A stretch of DNA of 44,781 nt from Nostoc desertorum CM1-VF14. Lineage in GTDB: Bacteria; Cyanobacteriota; Cyanobacteriia; Cyanobacteriales; Nostocaceae. Below are positions 32,991 through 41,642 of this stretch, one piece after another. The position numbers and the translations under genes were made by a program. The notes under the pieces were generated by a model. It made no database searches and was not told where the DNA came from. It was given only the letters and a program-made list of their open reading frames with translations. The stretch's first letter is position 1. Each line of letters starts with the position of its first letter. The stretch covers positions 1-44,781 of the forward strand of contig JAHHHR010000058.1 of NCBI GenBank assembly GCA_019359245.1, read 5' to 3'.

Positions 32991-34487
32991 TCAGGCTGTC
33001 GCATTGTGATAGAAAGCTTTCATCTGAGCCAACCATAAACAGCGCGATTCATCCCAAGTGTAAAACATATGCCCACCTAGAAAATGTTTTACAGTTAGGT
33101 TGGGGCGAATTTGGGGATCTAATTTCATCATATCTGCTAAATGCTTTGAGGCAAAATAAGGAGTGACCAAATCGAACAATCCATGAGCAATGTACACTTG
33201 CATATAGGGGTTCAAAGCCATCCCGACGCGCAGATCGTCCACCGAACCTAGAAAACCCTGCTTGAACTCGCCTTTGAGTTCAAATTTCCAAGCTTTGAAT
33301 GTTTCCAAATTCAGCAGATGGTAAGATAAGTCGGTTTCAACACCTAATGTGTCCCGCAAGTGGCTATTGATTGCCCCGGTAAACAAGCGATCTAATCCAT
33401 CAAGAGTCGGATCGCTGCCCTCATAATTGACGCGACCCGGAAAAGGATCGATAGCCGTGATTGATGCGTCGTAAAGTCCTACAATTCGCTGTTGATCTCG
33501 CAGTAGTTCCCTGGCAAAGACTTCAATGCCAATCCTTCCTGCAAGTCTCTCAACCAGTTCTACGGGCAAGCCGATTAACCCTGCCATCTGCTGATAGGCA
33601 GTTTGGCGGCTTTCGGGTGTCATGGTATCTCCCATTGCCAGAAGTGGAATCAAGGTTGTGCGAGCAAATTGTTCTGCTGCTGCTATATGAGCTTGTAAAT
33701 TCCCTTGTTCTGCTGCCCATTGGACGCGTTTGTGATGAGCGGCACTAGCCGCAAAGGAAGGAATCAGGGTTGCCCAAGCCGTAAGGTTGTAATCGCTACC
33801 AGCTAGCAGGCTGAACTCCAAAGCCGGAGAGATCACAATTGCACCGCAAAGACCGACACCAAATTCCTGTTGCAGCTTGCGGGCTAACCTAGCAACCCGA
33901 AAGCCGCCATAACTTTCTCCGGCAATAAAGATCGGGGACAGCCATCGCTGATGACTAGAGAGAAATCGTCCAATGAATTCTCCCAGTGCTTTCAAGTCTC
34001 GCTCAACTTCCCAAAATTCCGTTTCCTTGGGTTTTTCTGCCTCACCAGAATTAGCTTTCTCGCTCTGTTTGGTATCCTTATCATCTTGAGGTAAACTACG
34101 ACTAAACCCTGTGCCAATCGGGTCGATGAACACCAGGTCTGTAAAGCTTAACCAACTTTCAACATTGTCCACTACCCGAACTGGAGGTTTGGGTAGGCTA
34201 CCATCAGATCCGAAATAAACGCGCTTTGGCCCTAATGCTCCCATGTGCAGATAGGCAGAAGCCGCTCCTGGGCCACCATTGAAGACGAAAGTGAGGGGTC
34301 GTAATGTAGCTTGTTCAACCTCGGCTAAATAAGCCACATGGAACATTTCAGCAACGGGTTTTTCATGCTCAAACAAGGTTTGCCATTGGGCAAAAGCAGT
34401 GTAGCGAATCTGGCGATCGCCAAGCGATAGTGTTTGCTCAGTTACACTAGACTTGCGATTTCCGGGTGATGATAGAGTATCAGGCAT
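32991..34487 (-). CDS. S10 family serine carboxypeptidase
   Basis: A 498-residue alpha/beta-hydrolase peptidase. The triad can be placed: S192 in FIAGESYGGFRVAR, D439 in HGLFDLVTPYFAS and H473 in HFLGGHMFYTW. The oxyanion region FVFNGGPGAASAYLHMGALG (about 67-86) and FIDPIGTGFSRS are characteristic. There is no signal peptide, so a cytoplasmic place is likely. It resembles the proteobacterial S10 group more than eukaryotic carboxypeptidase Y. An acidic/basic linker (about 134-156) is an insertion. Higher GC than its surroundings suggests separate acquisition. Confidence 0.9.
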   Translation of the reverse strand: MPDTLSSPGNRKSSVTEQTLSLGDRQIRYTAFAQWQTLFEHEKPVAEMFHVAYLAEVEQATLRPLTFVFNGGPGAASAYLHMGALGPKRVYFGSDGSLPKPPVRVVDNVESWLSFTDLVFIDPIGTGFSRSLPQDDKDTKQSEKANSGEAEKPKETEFWEVERDLKALGEFIGRFLSSHQRWLSPIFIAGESYGGFRVARLARKLQQEFGVGLCGAIVISPALEFSLLAGSDYNLTAWATLIPSFAASAAHHKRVQWAAEQGNLQAHIAAAEQFARTTLIPLLAMGDTMTPESRQTAYQQMAGLIGLPVELVERLAGRIGIEVFARELLRDQQRIVGLYDASITAIDPFPGRVNYEGSDPTLDGLDRLFTGAINSHLRDTLGVETDLSYHLLNLETFKAWKFELKGEFKQGFLGSVDDLRVGMALNPYMQVYIAHGLFDLVTPYFASKHLADMMKLDPQIRPNLTVKHFLGGHMFYTWDESRCLWLAQMKAFYHNATA

Positions 34488-34834
34488 CTTGTGCTACTTC
34501 CTTAACAAGCAATGCAAACTGGTCGCAATGTAATACCTTTTTGAATAAGCTTATTGTGTTTTCAAATCTGAATAATTTCTTAAATATTTCATCAGAGTTT
34601 GCAATTGTTTGTATAAATTCGCTTTGGCTAATTAATTCTTATTAATAATTAGAATGTATTGATTGTGAGTAATGGTAGAAATAAAGGAGACCGATCCACA
34701 GATGTTTGCTCAATTGGTAGCGGAGACTCCCGATTGGGTGCAGTAGATGGATGGGGTGAATCGGTCAAAGCTTGAAACCAAGATAACTGTTAACTAGGAG
34801 AGTTGCGCGATCTGTTAATACGGGTGCCTAAATT
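34488..34834. other. intergenic region with a CyRepA1 scrap
   Basis: AT-rich upstream region of the peptidase gene (34488-34670) followed by the CyRepA1 remnant at 34685-34746. Nothing else recognised. Confidence 0.45.
34685..34746 (+). pseudogene. 3'-end scrap of a CyRepA1 gene (copy 2)
   Basis: The frame reads TDPQMFAQLVAETPDWVQ then stop, parallel to VDPDKFGQLIAKAPDWVKWM at the end of the intact protein. Only about 20 codons are left, in the same orientation as the intact gene. Confidence 0.7.
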
Positions 34835-35347
34835 CTACTTGATGACAAAGTTAGACGGGTCTTGATCTCGTCGATGCTTAGTAGGAATGGGGGTTGGCTG
34901 CCCATCACCCGCAAGGGCTGCGGTTTTTTCCAGGGATTCCCTCAATCGCTTGGCTGTGTAGATAGACATATCTCGTGGTACGAATGGCACTAAGAAAAGG
35001 GAAAATCGTTGAGGCAGCTCTTGTGCAGAGGAGCAAAGGAGAAAGAAGAAAGAAGAAGCATACGGACAGAAAACTTGAGGCATACGGAAAGAAGCAAGAG
35101 AAATTCTCCTCTGCCCCTCTGCAATTCTTACGCCGCCTACCGTTCAACTTAACTTAGTGCCATTCGGGCGTTTGCCAAAGATATGGCTCCTGGCGATGGA
35201 GTACTGAGAAAGAAAATCTGGGGATAAAGCAGGCGTATATGTGATGGGCTTACGCCCCGCCAAAAGTGTGATGGCGTAACCGCCCGCTAAGAGTGCGATC
35301 GCAGAGATTATCGAAGCACCCAAGATTATCGCTAGTCGACCTGACAT
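34835..35347 (-). pseudogene. small membrane protein gene interrupted by a MITE
   Basis: From ATG 35347 the frame gives a hydrophobic helix (LAIILGASIISAIALLAGGY, residues about 5-24) and then ITYTPALSPDFLSQYSIARS, and is cut at 35167 by the element 34981-35166. If that element is removed, the frame joins exactly: FGKR (upstream) with LPRDMSIYTAKRLRESLEKT and the rest, ending PIPTKHRRDQDPSNFVIK at 34835. The rebuilt product is 108 residues with one membrane helix and a basic cytoplasmic tail. Function is unknown; the form would suit a small plasmid transfer or membrane-anchored protein. Confidence 0.65.
34981..35166. mobile_element. MITE-like element with 14-bp perfect terminal inverted repeats
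   Basis: CGAATGGCACTAAG (34981-34994) and CTTAGTGCCATTCG (35153-35166) are exact inverse complements. Between them is non-coding, purine-rich sequence including GCAGAGGAGC and CTCCTCTGCCCCTCTGC arms. No transposase is present. No clear target duplication was found. It interrupts the small membrane protein gene. Confidence 0.8.
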
Positions 35348-35721
35348 TGGCTATTGGATTGATACTAGCCGTATTGGTGTTAAACCTTGTGCCAAAATTC
35401 GATTCACTAGCAAGCTGTTAGAAAAGCTTCTGGTGAGGGAAAACTTAAAATAAGACACTCTGTGGTACAAGCCATTTCTGAAAGTAATGATGTACTGGCT
35501 ATTTCAGAAAGTGTGGGGAGAGAGGAAAGATTTCTTCTCCATCCTCCTACACCTTCCACACCGCCCACTCCACTGGATTTCTCATAAGTGAGAAACCCCG
35601 GATTAGGGTTCCCCCTTATTAAAGCTGTAGGCGGATCTAGAAGTGCATAAAATTACAATCAACTAATTTTCAAACAACCTCTTAAAATGTCCTCTAATTG
35701 TAAATATATATTTTATTGACT
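35348..35721. other. intergenic region with a hairpin resembling a MITE end
   Basis: About 370 bp without a convincing gene. TTTCTCA (35578-35584) and TGAGAAA (35589-35595) form a stem around TAAG, followed by CCCCGGATT; this recalls the ends (CCCGGATTTCTCAC) of the MITE in dinB, so it may be a collapsed relic. A plus-strand piece reading YWIDTSRIGVKPCAKIRFTS near 35350-35420 may be a gene fragment of unknown origin. Confidence 0.4.
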
Positions 35722-37296
35722 ATGAGTAGTTATTTAAAGATTAAATCCTATCCTTTAAATTTAATAGTTATTATTTTATTAGTTTTAGGTATATTTTTGC
35801 GTTTTGTTAATATTGACAAAAAAATATATTGGCATGATGAAACTTTTACTTCTTTCCGGATAGCAGGTTATACCGTGAAAGAAATCAAGGAAAATATTTA
35901 TATTAATCAAGAAATAACTGTCGCAGATATCCAGAAATTTCAACATATTAATTCCCAAAGAACTTGGATTGATGCACTAAGTTCTCAGGCTAAAGAAGAC
36001 GGGCAACATCCTCCTTTATATTACCTTTTACTTAGATTTTGGGAGCAGGTATTTGGTAGTTCACCTGCTGCTATCAGAACTTTAACTGCTATCCTTAGCC
36101 TCTCACTATTTCCTGCTATATATTGGTTGAGCATAGAGCTTTTTAATTCCTCAACTATAGGATGGGCTGCAATTGCATTAGTTGCTATATCTCCATTTCA
36201 CTTACTATATGCTCAGAATGCAAAACAATATAGTTTATGGAGTGCGATCGTAGTTTTATCAAGCGCTGCCATTCTCCGAGCAATTAAGCTTGAAAGAAAT
36301 CATAACAAAATAAATTGGCTTATTTACGGTATCACTTTAGTAATAGGATTGTATACTTATCCCTTAACTGCTTTAGTTGCATTAGGTCACGGGATTTATT
36401 TAATAATAATTAAAGGGTGGAGATTAACTAAGTCATTAATAGCTTATTTAGTAACGTTTTCTATTGCTTTTATCAGTTTTACGACTTGGCTCTATGTGAT
36501 GTCTCTTAATAATTTTAAAGGAATAGATTGGTTAGCTACAAAAACCACCACAATCTCTTTATTTACAACAATTTCAGGGAATATTAGCAGAGTATTTATT
36601 GATTTTAATTTAGACTCTCAAACTTCACCTTTATTAGTTTTTCCTCTAGTTTTAAGTATACTATTTTTAGTAGCTTACTCGATTTATTTTCTTTATTTTC
36701 ATACTCCTAAACATACTTGGCTATTTATAATTATAATTATAAGTGTAAATATATTGTGTTTTTTATTACCAGATTTATTGTTTGGAGGTAGACGTTCTAC
36801 TGTTGCTCGATATTTAATCCCTAGTTATTTGTTTATGCAGCTATCTGTTGTTTATCTGTTTGCAAAACAAATATTTAGTAATAATTTTTTCAGTCGCAAG
36901 TTTTGGCAAGCAACATTAGCGATTTTCACCTCGGCTACAATTATGTCCTGTTATCAAATTTCTAATGCAGAAAGTTGGTGGACTCAAATACCCAGCAATA
37001 ATCATCCGCAAATTATTAAGATAATTAATCAAAGTAAAAATTCTCTTTTAATTAGTGATGATAGTGCCCCTTATAATTTTGGTAATTTGCTTTCTCTATC
37101 CTATCGCTTGCATCCAGATATTAAACTTTTATTAGTACCTGAGAAAGAAATACCTAATATATCTCATGATTATAACAATGTATTTTTATTACATCCTGCT
37201 AAAGATTTAAGAGCTAAGTTAGAAAAAACAACCAATCAGAAAGTTAAACTCATTAACAAACCTGGTATGCTCTGGCGTTTAGAGAAAAATAAGTAA
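35722..37296 (+). CDS. GT39-like membrane glycosyltransferase (ArnT/PMT-type)
   Basis: A 524-residue integral membrane protein from ATG 35722. It begins with a membrane helix (LNLIVIILLVLGIFLRFVNI) and then the IYWHDETFTSFRIAG loop, where the D-E pair matches the catalytic periplasmic acid motif of GT-C enzymes. GQHPPLYYLLLRFWEQVFGS and the following AIRTLTAILSL are typical of the PMT/ArnT-like group. About eleven hydrophobic segments and a soluble carboxy end (LLISDDSAPYNFGNLLSLSY) follow. It likely moves a sugar from a lipid carrier onto an acceptor outside the membrane. Strongly AT-rich compared with neighbours. Confidence 0.85.
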   Translation: MSSYLKIKSYPLNLIVIILLVLGIFLRFVNIDKKIYWHDETFTSFRIAGYTVKEIKENIYINQEITVADIQKFQHINSQRTWIDALSSQAKEDGQHPPLYYLLLRFWEQVFGSSPAAIRTLTAILSLSLFPAIYWLSIELFNSSTIGWAAIALVAISPFHLLYAQNAKQYSLWSAIVVLSSAAILRAIKLERNHNKINWLIYGITLVIGLYTYPLTALVALGHGIYLIIIKGWRLTKSLIAYLVTFSIAFISFTTWLYVMSLNNFKGIDWLATKTTTISLFTTISGNISRVFIDFNLDSQTSPLLVFPLVLSILFLVAYSIYFLYFHTPKHTWLFIIIIISVNILCFLLPDLLFGGRRSTVARYLIPSYLFMQLSVVYLFAKQIFSNNFFSRKFWQATLAIFTSATIMSCYQISNAESWWTQIPSNNHPQIIKIINQSKNSLLISDDSAPYNFGNLLSLSYRLHPDIKLLLVPEKEIPNISHDYNNVFLLHPAKDLRAKLEKTTNQKVKLINKPGMLWRLEKNK

Positions 37297-37299
37297 TAG

Positions 37300-37515
37300 T
37301 TGAAAACGTGGAACCGAGATTTTAATTGGTCTACCCTGATTTTTCTTTGTCTTCCAGACTCGCTTAGGCCATTGTGGTCTGATACCACGCTTACGTAAAG
37401 CTGCACGTTTCTCTTTTGAGTCGTAGCCTTTGTCGGCAGCAACTACTTTAAGGCGTTTACGGGGTCTACCAGGTTTATTAGTTTTGACTTTTACAGCATC
37501 TAGAAGTGGTATAAC
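37300..37515 (-). pseudogene. IS5-type transposase fragment
   Basis: The minus strand reads VIPLLDAVKVKTNKPGRPRK, RLKVVAADKGYDSKEKRAAL, RKRGIRPQWPKRVWKTKKNQ, GRPIKISVPRFQ, a central part of an IS5-family DDE transposase with the second catalytic Asp in AADKGYDS. Both ends are lost: on the right at the CyRepA1 remnant (near 37515), on the left right after VPRFQ, a few bases beyond the glycosyltransferase stop. No terminal repeats remain. Confidence 0.8.
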
Positions 37516-38062
37516 CTGAAGAAGCTGCAAGACACAAGAGCGAAAACCAAGACCGAACGACATCAGCAGCGTAAGGCAGAATTGTCCTGTCGCTACGAAA
37601 TTGACGTAACCCCTGAGTTGGTCGAGAAGGATGATGGATGACAACTGGTATCCTCAACTGCGGATGCACTACTATTTGACGCTGAGGCGAGAGTTTCTGA
37701 CGAACCGTGATGCCAAAAGAGCTGCATCGCAGTTAGAGGCTGGGGAGAATTCGATTTGGAAACCAGATTTTAACAAGGGGCAGTTATTACCTGCTGTGTT
37801 GTTACTGGAAAACCTGAATCTGTTGCAGTTTCTTACGCCTGGGGAGCAGTTACGAGGTTCTGACGAGGCAATGCAGGAATTTAAAGTACTGGCACTAAAG
37901 CATCGATATGTTATCAAGATATTACTTGAATGTAACGATTTCAGAAAAATACACACCGATAGCGTTCCCCCTTCGGGTTGCCGAAGGCATCGCTCAGAAA
38001 CTACTTGCAAAGATTGATTTGAAGTTGAATTATGTTGGTCGGTTGGGTAATATTATTTCGTA
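37512..38062 (+). pseudogene. internal fragment of a CyRepA1 gene (copy 3)
   Basis: Successive frames give KAELSCRYEIDVTPELVEKD (compare DTYGMSVTPELVEQDD in the intact protein), then after a shift near 37631 WYPQLRMHYYLTLRREFLTN, QLLPAVLLLENLNLLQFLTP and LKHRYVIKILLECN, and after another shift ISEKYTPIAIAQKLLAKIDL with KLNYVGRLGN. It comes from a subtype different from the intact CyRepA1. A 24-nt repeat core sits inside a HIP1 site at 37962-37993. Same orientation as the other copies. Confidence 0.75.
37962..37993. repeat. 24-nt repeat core inserted in a HIP1 octamer
   Basis: GCG, core 37965-37988 (TTCCCCCTTCGGGTTGCCGA plus AGGC), then ATCGC. Without it the CyRepA1-like frame reads TPIAIAQKLLAK through an intact GCGATCGC. 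Confidence 0.8.
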
Positions 38063-38122
38063 GAAAACCTTAGAATGAAAGAGGATTAGGCAGTTATTCA
38101 ATAAACAAACTCCCAAATAATC

Positions 38123-39704
38123 ATGAATATTTTTCACAAATCTGCAACACCCGAAAAATTCTTAGAGGACGACCTTGAAGCCGCACAAATTCATAGTCAA
38201 GAATGCCTCTATTCGTACATCAAAAAGAAAAACTTGCTTCACGACACTGAAGTACATCAAACACCTTCTGGTTTTACTGCACCAGTGGACATTACGTTAT
38301 CTGCGACACCCAAAAAATTCTTAGAGGATGACCTTAAAAGCATACAACTTCATAGCCAAGGATGCCTATACCCGTACCTCGAAAAGAAAAAGTTACTTGA
38401 TGGAACCATAGCCTTTTACCCACGAGTTATATGTGAGCGTGACCCAAACAACCCGACTCATTACCGATGGGGATATAACTGGGAAGAACGAGTTGATGGA
38501 GTTTGGAAGGGTAGAAGTATCGGCTCAATTCCCCCTGGCGCTGTCCACATGATTCGTCTAATGCAACAACAGGGGGCAATTAGGGAAGATATTATCGCCT
38601 TTATCAAAAAAGCGAAAACCAAAAAAACATCACCAAAATTAGATGTCTGCAAAAATTTTGATAACACAAAAATAAAACCTACGCTACCAGATGATGCACC
38701 GATCGCTGTGGTACTTTTCGCGGGTGGTGGCGGGATTGAAGCTGGGATGGCTCAAGCCGGGATTCGTCCGGTCATTGCAGTAGAGTTTGACCCAAGTAAA
38801 CCAGACTTGAGCAGGGCGATCGCCAAAACCCATCACCGCAACTTTAGCGAGTACGGCTGTAGAGTCGTCCAGCTAACAGTGCAAGAAGTAGCACAGTCAG
38901 GATTTCTAGGTTTTCCGCGCCACCCCGACTATCTCCATGCCTCCCCGGTGTGTGCCAACTTCAGCCAAGCTCACACTGCAAAAGCGGGTAAAGGTGGGGA
39001 AACTAACGATGATCTGACCGCAGCGATCGCTATTACTGAAGCCATCCGACAGTTGCAGCCACGGGTGTTTACGCTGGAGAATGTCCCACGCTATCAGAAC
39101 AGTCAGAGTTTCAGTATTATCCTGTCAGCTTTGGAACTTGAGGGGTACTCGGTTGATTACAGCGTGATCAACATGGCTGACTTTGGGTTGCCCCAGGCGC
39201 GGCGGCGGTTGGTTAGTTCTGATTGCCAGTAGAGGTTTTCGCGTTGCAATACCCGCTCACAGAAAACCAATAGGGTGGTACGAGGCGATCGCCCATCTCA
39301 TTCCCACGATGTCTGATTCACATCTGCTACCTAAACAGCAACAAGCGTTGGAAAAATTTTTAGCCGGGAATGCGCCAACACCACTGCTAATAGAAAGAGT
39401 GGGGGGACGCAAGTTACCCAAGTACAAGCCAGGGCCGCACCCCGCTAATACCATTCTGCGATCCCACTTCACCGACCACAAAGGCTGCAACCGTAGTAAG
39501 TTCGCTGATATTTGGTTGCCTGATGGGATAGTTAAATCTTTGTCAGTTCAAGGTGCAGCCATTTTGCAAGGTTTTCCGTCTTGGTATGAGTTCCCAAAAG
39601 AGACTGCTACGGCTGGGTCAATCATCGGCTACTCTGTGCCTCCCAGTTTTGCAAACCAATTATTCATGTCGGCACAAAGTATTTTGAAAGCTGCAATTGT
39701 ATGA
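38123..39704 (+). pseudogene. C5 cytosine DNA methyltransferase, frameshifted
   Basis: Two overlapping frames (38123-39232 and 39183-39704) make one Dcm-type enzyme of about 525 residues. Motif I is VVLFAGGGGIEAGMAQAGI, motif IV ASPVCANFSQA with catalytic Cys277, motif VI TLENVPRYQ, motif VIII QARRRL; after the break come DIWLPDGIVKSLSVQGAAIL and the motif X-like AGSIIGYSVPPSFANQL. The frame is lost at about 39210-39222 (TTGGTTAGTTCTG, one extra base fits). The amino end has an internal duplication (PEKFLEDDLEAAQIHSQECL and PKKFLEDDLKSIQLHSQGCL). As it stands the protein lacks its target-recognition part. No restriction gene is adjacent. Confidence 0.85.
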
Positions 39705-39949
39705 CTAACCTTGTCCAAAACTTAGAACAGTGCTGGTACACTTCTCCACCGTGGGGCCAACGAATTCCTCCTCTACTGGTCAGTCTGTTAGAGCAAGTCT
39801 ATGTTAAATCTGCCAAAGCTTTCGGTTATTGCACTGGCGTGGAGTGGTCAGAACGCAATACTGCTCGGTTAAGGGAAAATAGATGGTGGAATAAATCACA
39901 ATTTGTTCGCGTAGGGTTTACGAGAACGAAAACGCTCATTACGAATTAA
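39701..39949 (+). pseudogene. DUF1392 gene, 3'-truncated (second copy)
   Basis: Starts as a normal DUF1392 protein: LVQNLEQCWYTSPPWGQRIP, PLLVSLLEQVYVKSAKAFGY, CTGVEW, and overlaps the methyltransferase stop by 4 bp as the intact copy overlaps its own upstream gene. After residue 49 the family match ends and the frame runs through unrelated and repeat-like sequence (AACGAAAACGCTCATTACGA near 39930). The product would be non-functional. Confidence 0.75.
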
Positions 39950-40085
39950 GATGATTTGCTCTAAAGAAGAGAATAGGTTCTGCTAAATTATTATTTTTCA
40001 TTGCAGTTTACTACCAATGAAAGTTTGGAATCTTCTACTTCATAGAGATTGTCTACCTGGCATTTTATTTCTACGCGAGTCCCTA

Positions 40086-41003
40086 TTATGCAGTCACTGC
40101 CTCACGTCGGTTATATGCAGAAGAATCTCCCTTAATAGCCTCACTCTGCTTACCATCAATACCAACAGGAATATCACCCACAAGTGTAACTCGTTGAAGG
40201 TGGCGAGTTTGATTACCGTAGTCAGAGATCGCATAATGTTGAGTAGCGCGATTATCCCAGAAAGCCACATCGCCAACTTTCCAGCGCCACCGGACTGTAT
40301 TCTCAGGACGTGTGATGTAAGCTTGCAACAATTTCAAAATTTCATCGGATTCATTCTGCGATAAACCACGCAGACGGCGCACGTACCCACCGATGAATAA
40401 CCCACGTTCACCAGATTCCGGATGGACGCGGACAACTGGATGTATGGTTTCGTATAAAGTCGAGGTGAAAACAGCTCGATATGCTAACACTTCTTGGGGC
40501 AAGTCAATTGTAGCAGCTGCTGCATAGTCATAGGCTTCACTGTGTAATGCCCAGAGTTGGTCAGCAAGATTACGTAAGTGAGTTGGTAAATCTTCGTAGG
40601 CAGTCACGGAGTTTGCCCAAATCGTATCACCTCCTAATGGCGGGATGACAAGCGCCCGCAAAATAGAACCAAGGGGAGGACGATCTACAAATGTGACATC
40701 TGTGTGCCAAGTGTTAGCACCACTTATAGTTTTACCGTAATTCAGGTCAAGAACTTCTGGGTTTTCTGGTAATGAGGGAGCGATGGGATGCGCTGTAGTG
40801 ACTTCTCCAAAGCGACGGGCGAAGGCTACTTGTCCTTGAGCGTCAAGGTTCTGCTTTCGGAAGAAGATGACTTTGTGTTTAACTAAAGCTTTACGGATAT
40901 CGCTAATGATTTCATTGCTGAGGTTACTACTCAAGTCAACACCAATGATTTTTGCACCGATACGCCCAGCGATTGGTTTGATGTCAAAGTGTTGGGAAGT
41001 CAT
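40086..41003 (-). CDS. TauD/TfdA-type 2-oxoglutarate dioxygenase
   Basis: A 305-residue enzyme: FDIKPIAGRIGAKIIGVDLS at the start, the iron-binding H100-x-D102 in NTWHTDVTFVDRPP, the distal H256 in RATQHYAISDYG, and R267/R271 (TRHLQRVTL) for 2-oxoglutarate. This is the taurine dioxygenase group, which releases sulfite from taurine or oxidises related sulfonates, sulfate esters or herbicide-like substrates. The exact substrate cannot be told. No sulfonate transporter is nearby. Start ATG 41003. Undamaged, in a region full of fragments. Confidence 0.9.
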   Translation of the reverse strand: MTSQHFDIKPIAGRIGAKIIGVDLSSNLSNEIISDIRKALVKHKVIFFRKQNLDAQGQVAFARRFGEVTTAHPIAPSLPENPEVLDLNYGKTISGANTWHTDVTFVDRPPLGSILRALVIPPLGGDTIWANSVTAYEDLPTHLRNLADQLWALHSEAYDYAAAATIDLPQEVLAYRAVFTSTLYETIHPVVRVHPESGERGLFIGGYVRRLRGLSQNESDEILKLLQAYITRPENTVRWRWKVGDVAFWDNRATQHYAISDYGNQTRHLQRVTLVGDIPVGIDGKQSEAIKGDSSAYNRREAVTA

Positions 41004-41221
41004 AATATTTGTGTCTCTAACGGTAATTTGTTTTATGCAGAGGCGCAGAGAGTAGGAGTTTAAGAGAAGTTTTTACTATTTTACTATCTATGCAGGGTAA
41101 AAGACGGACATTAGCGTTATGTCCACTAAAGGCGAAACCTGCCCTTAAATGGGCGACTGGATCAGTCGCGGTCGCCAAGAGAGGAAGGTGGCGGACAATG
41201 GCGGCAATCAGCCGTGTCACT
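41004..41221. other. intergenic region upstream of the TauD-like gene
   Basis: About 220 bp. Probably holds the TauD-like promoter. No gene or clear repeat recognised. Confidence 0.4.
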
Positions 41222-41478
41222 GTTAAGTCTGCCAAAGCTTTCGGTTATTGCTGTATAAAGTCGAATAGTCACAACACGGTTGGAAATACGAAATCTTCAC
41301 TCTTCATAACAACATTACTGTTTTAGAAAGTAAACTTATTGGCACAGGTAAATTACAACCTAATACTAAAGAAAAACCTGTGTTTCGACTCGGTGAGTTG
41401 GTCGAGTTTCGGTTGTCATTAGATGGCTTACCGATTCGGATTAACCGGGGCATTTTAAGCTATGTAGCCAATAACTAA
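41222..41478 (+). pseudogene. DUF1392 remnant (third copy)
   Basis: VKSAKAFGYC at 41223-41252 equals the same block of the copy at 39701, then broken frames lead to KLIGTGKLQPNTKEKPVFRL, GELVEFRLSLDGLPIRINRG and ILSYVANN then stop, which is the second half of a DUF1392 protein. The middle is shifted out of frame. The 3' part fits what the 39701 copy is missing, but the shared block shows these are separate copies or a duplicated junction. Confidence 0.7.
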
Positions 41479-41642
41479 GGCTCTATTCCTTGATCAATCC
41501 AAGTATCAATTGCTGTTTTTACCTCTAACTCAGTCACGGCAGACCATTCTTTTTCGTTGATAGTTGTTTTAAATACCGCTCTTTTACCATGACCAACTTT
41601 TTCCATTGAGTGTCCGCGATACACATTTTTAGGCTTAATCAT
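41475..41642 (-). CDS. small unknown protein, 55 residues
   Basis: From ATG 41642: MIKPKNVYRGHSMEKVGHGK, RAVFKTTINEKEWSAVTELE, VKTAIDTWIDQGIEP. It is compact with a clean start, a continuous frame and a sensible amphipathic tail helix, which is why I call it despite its length. It converges with the DUF1392 remnant with a 4-bp stop overlap. Function unknown. Confidence 0.55.
   Translation of the reverse strand: MIKPKNVYRGHSMEKVGHGKRAVFKTTINEKEWSAVTELEVKTAIDTWIDQGIEP

Noticed and set aside
39183..39232. Programmed frameshift in the methyltransferase
   Set aside because: No slippery heptamer or following structure is seen at TTGGTTAGTTCTG; a simple one-base insertion or sequencing error is more likely.
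40017..40364. 115-residue plus-strand protein
   Set aside because: It is antisense to the conserved end of the TauD-like gene.
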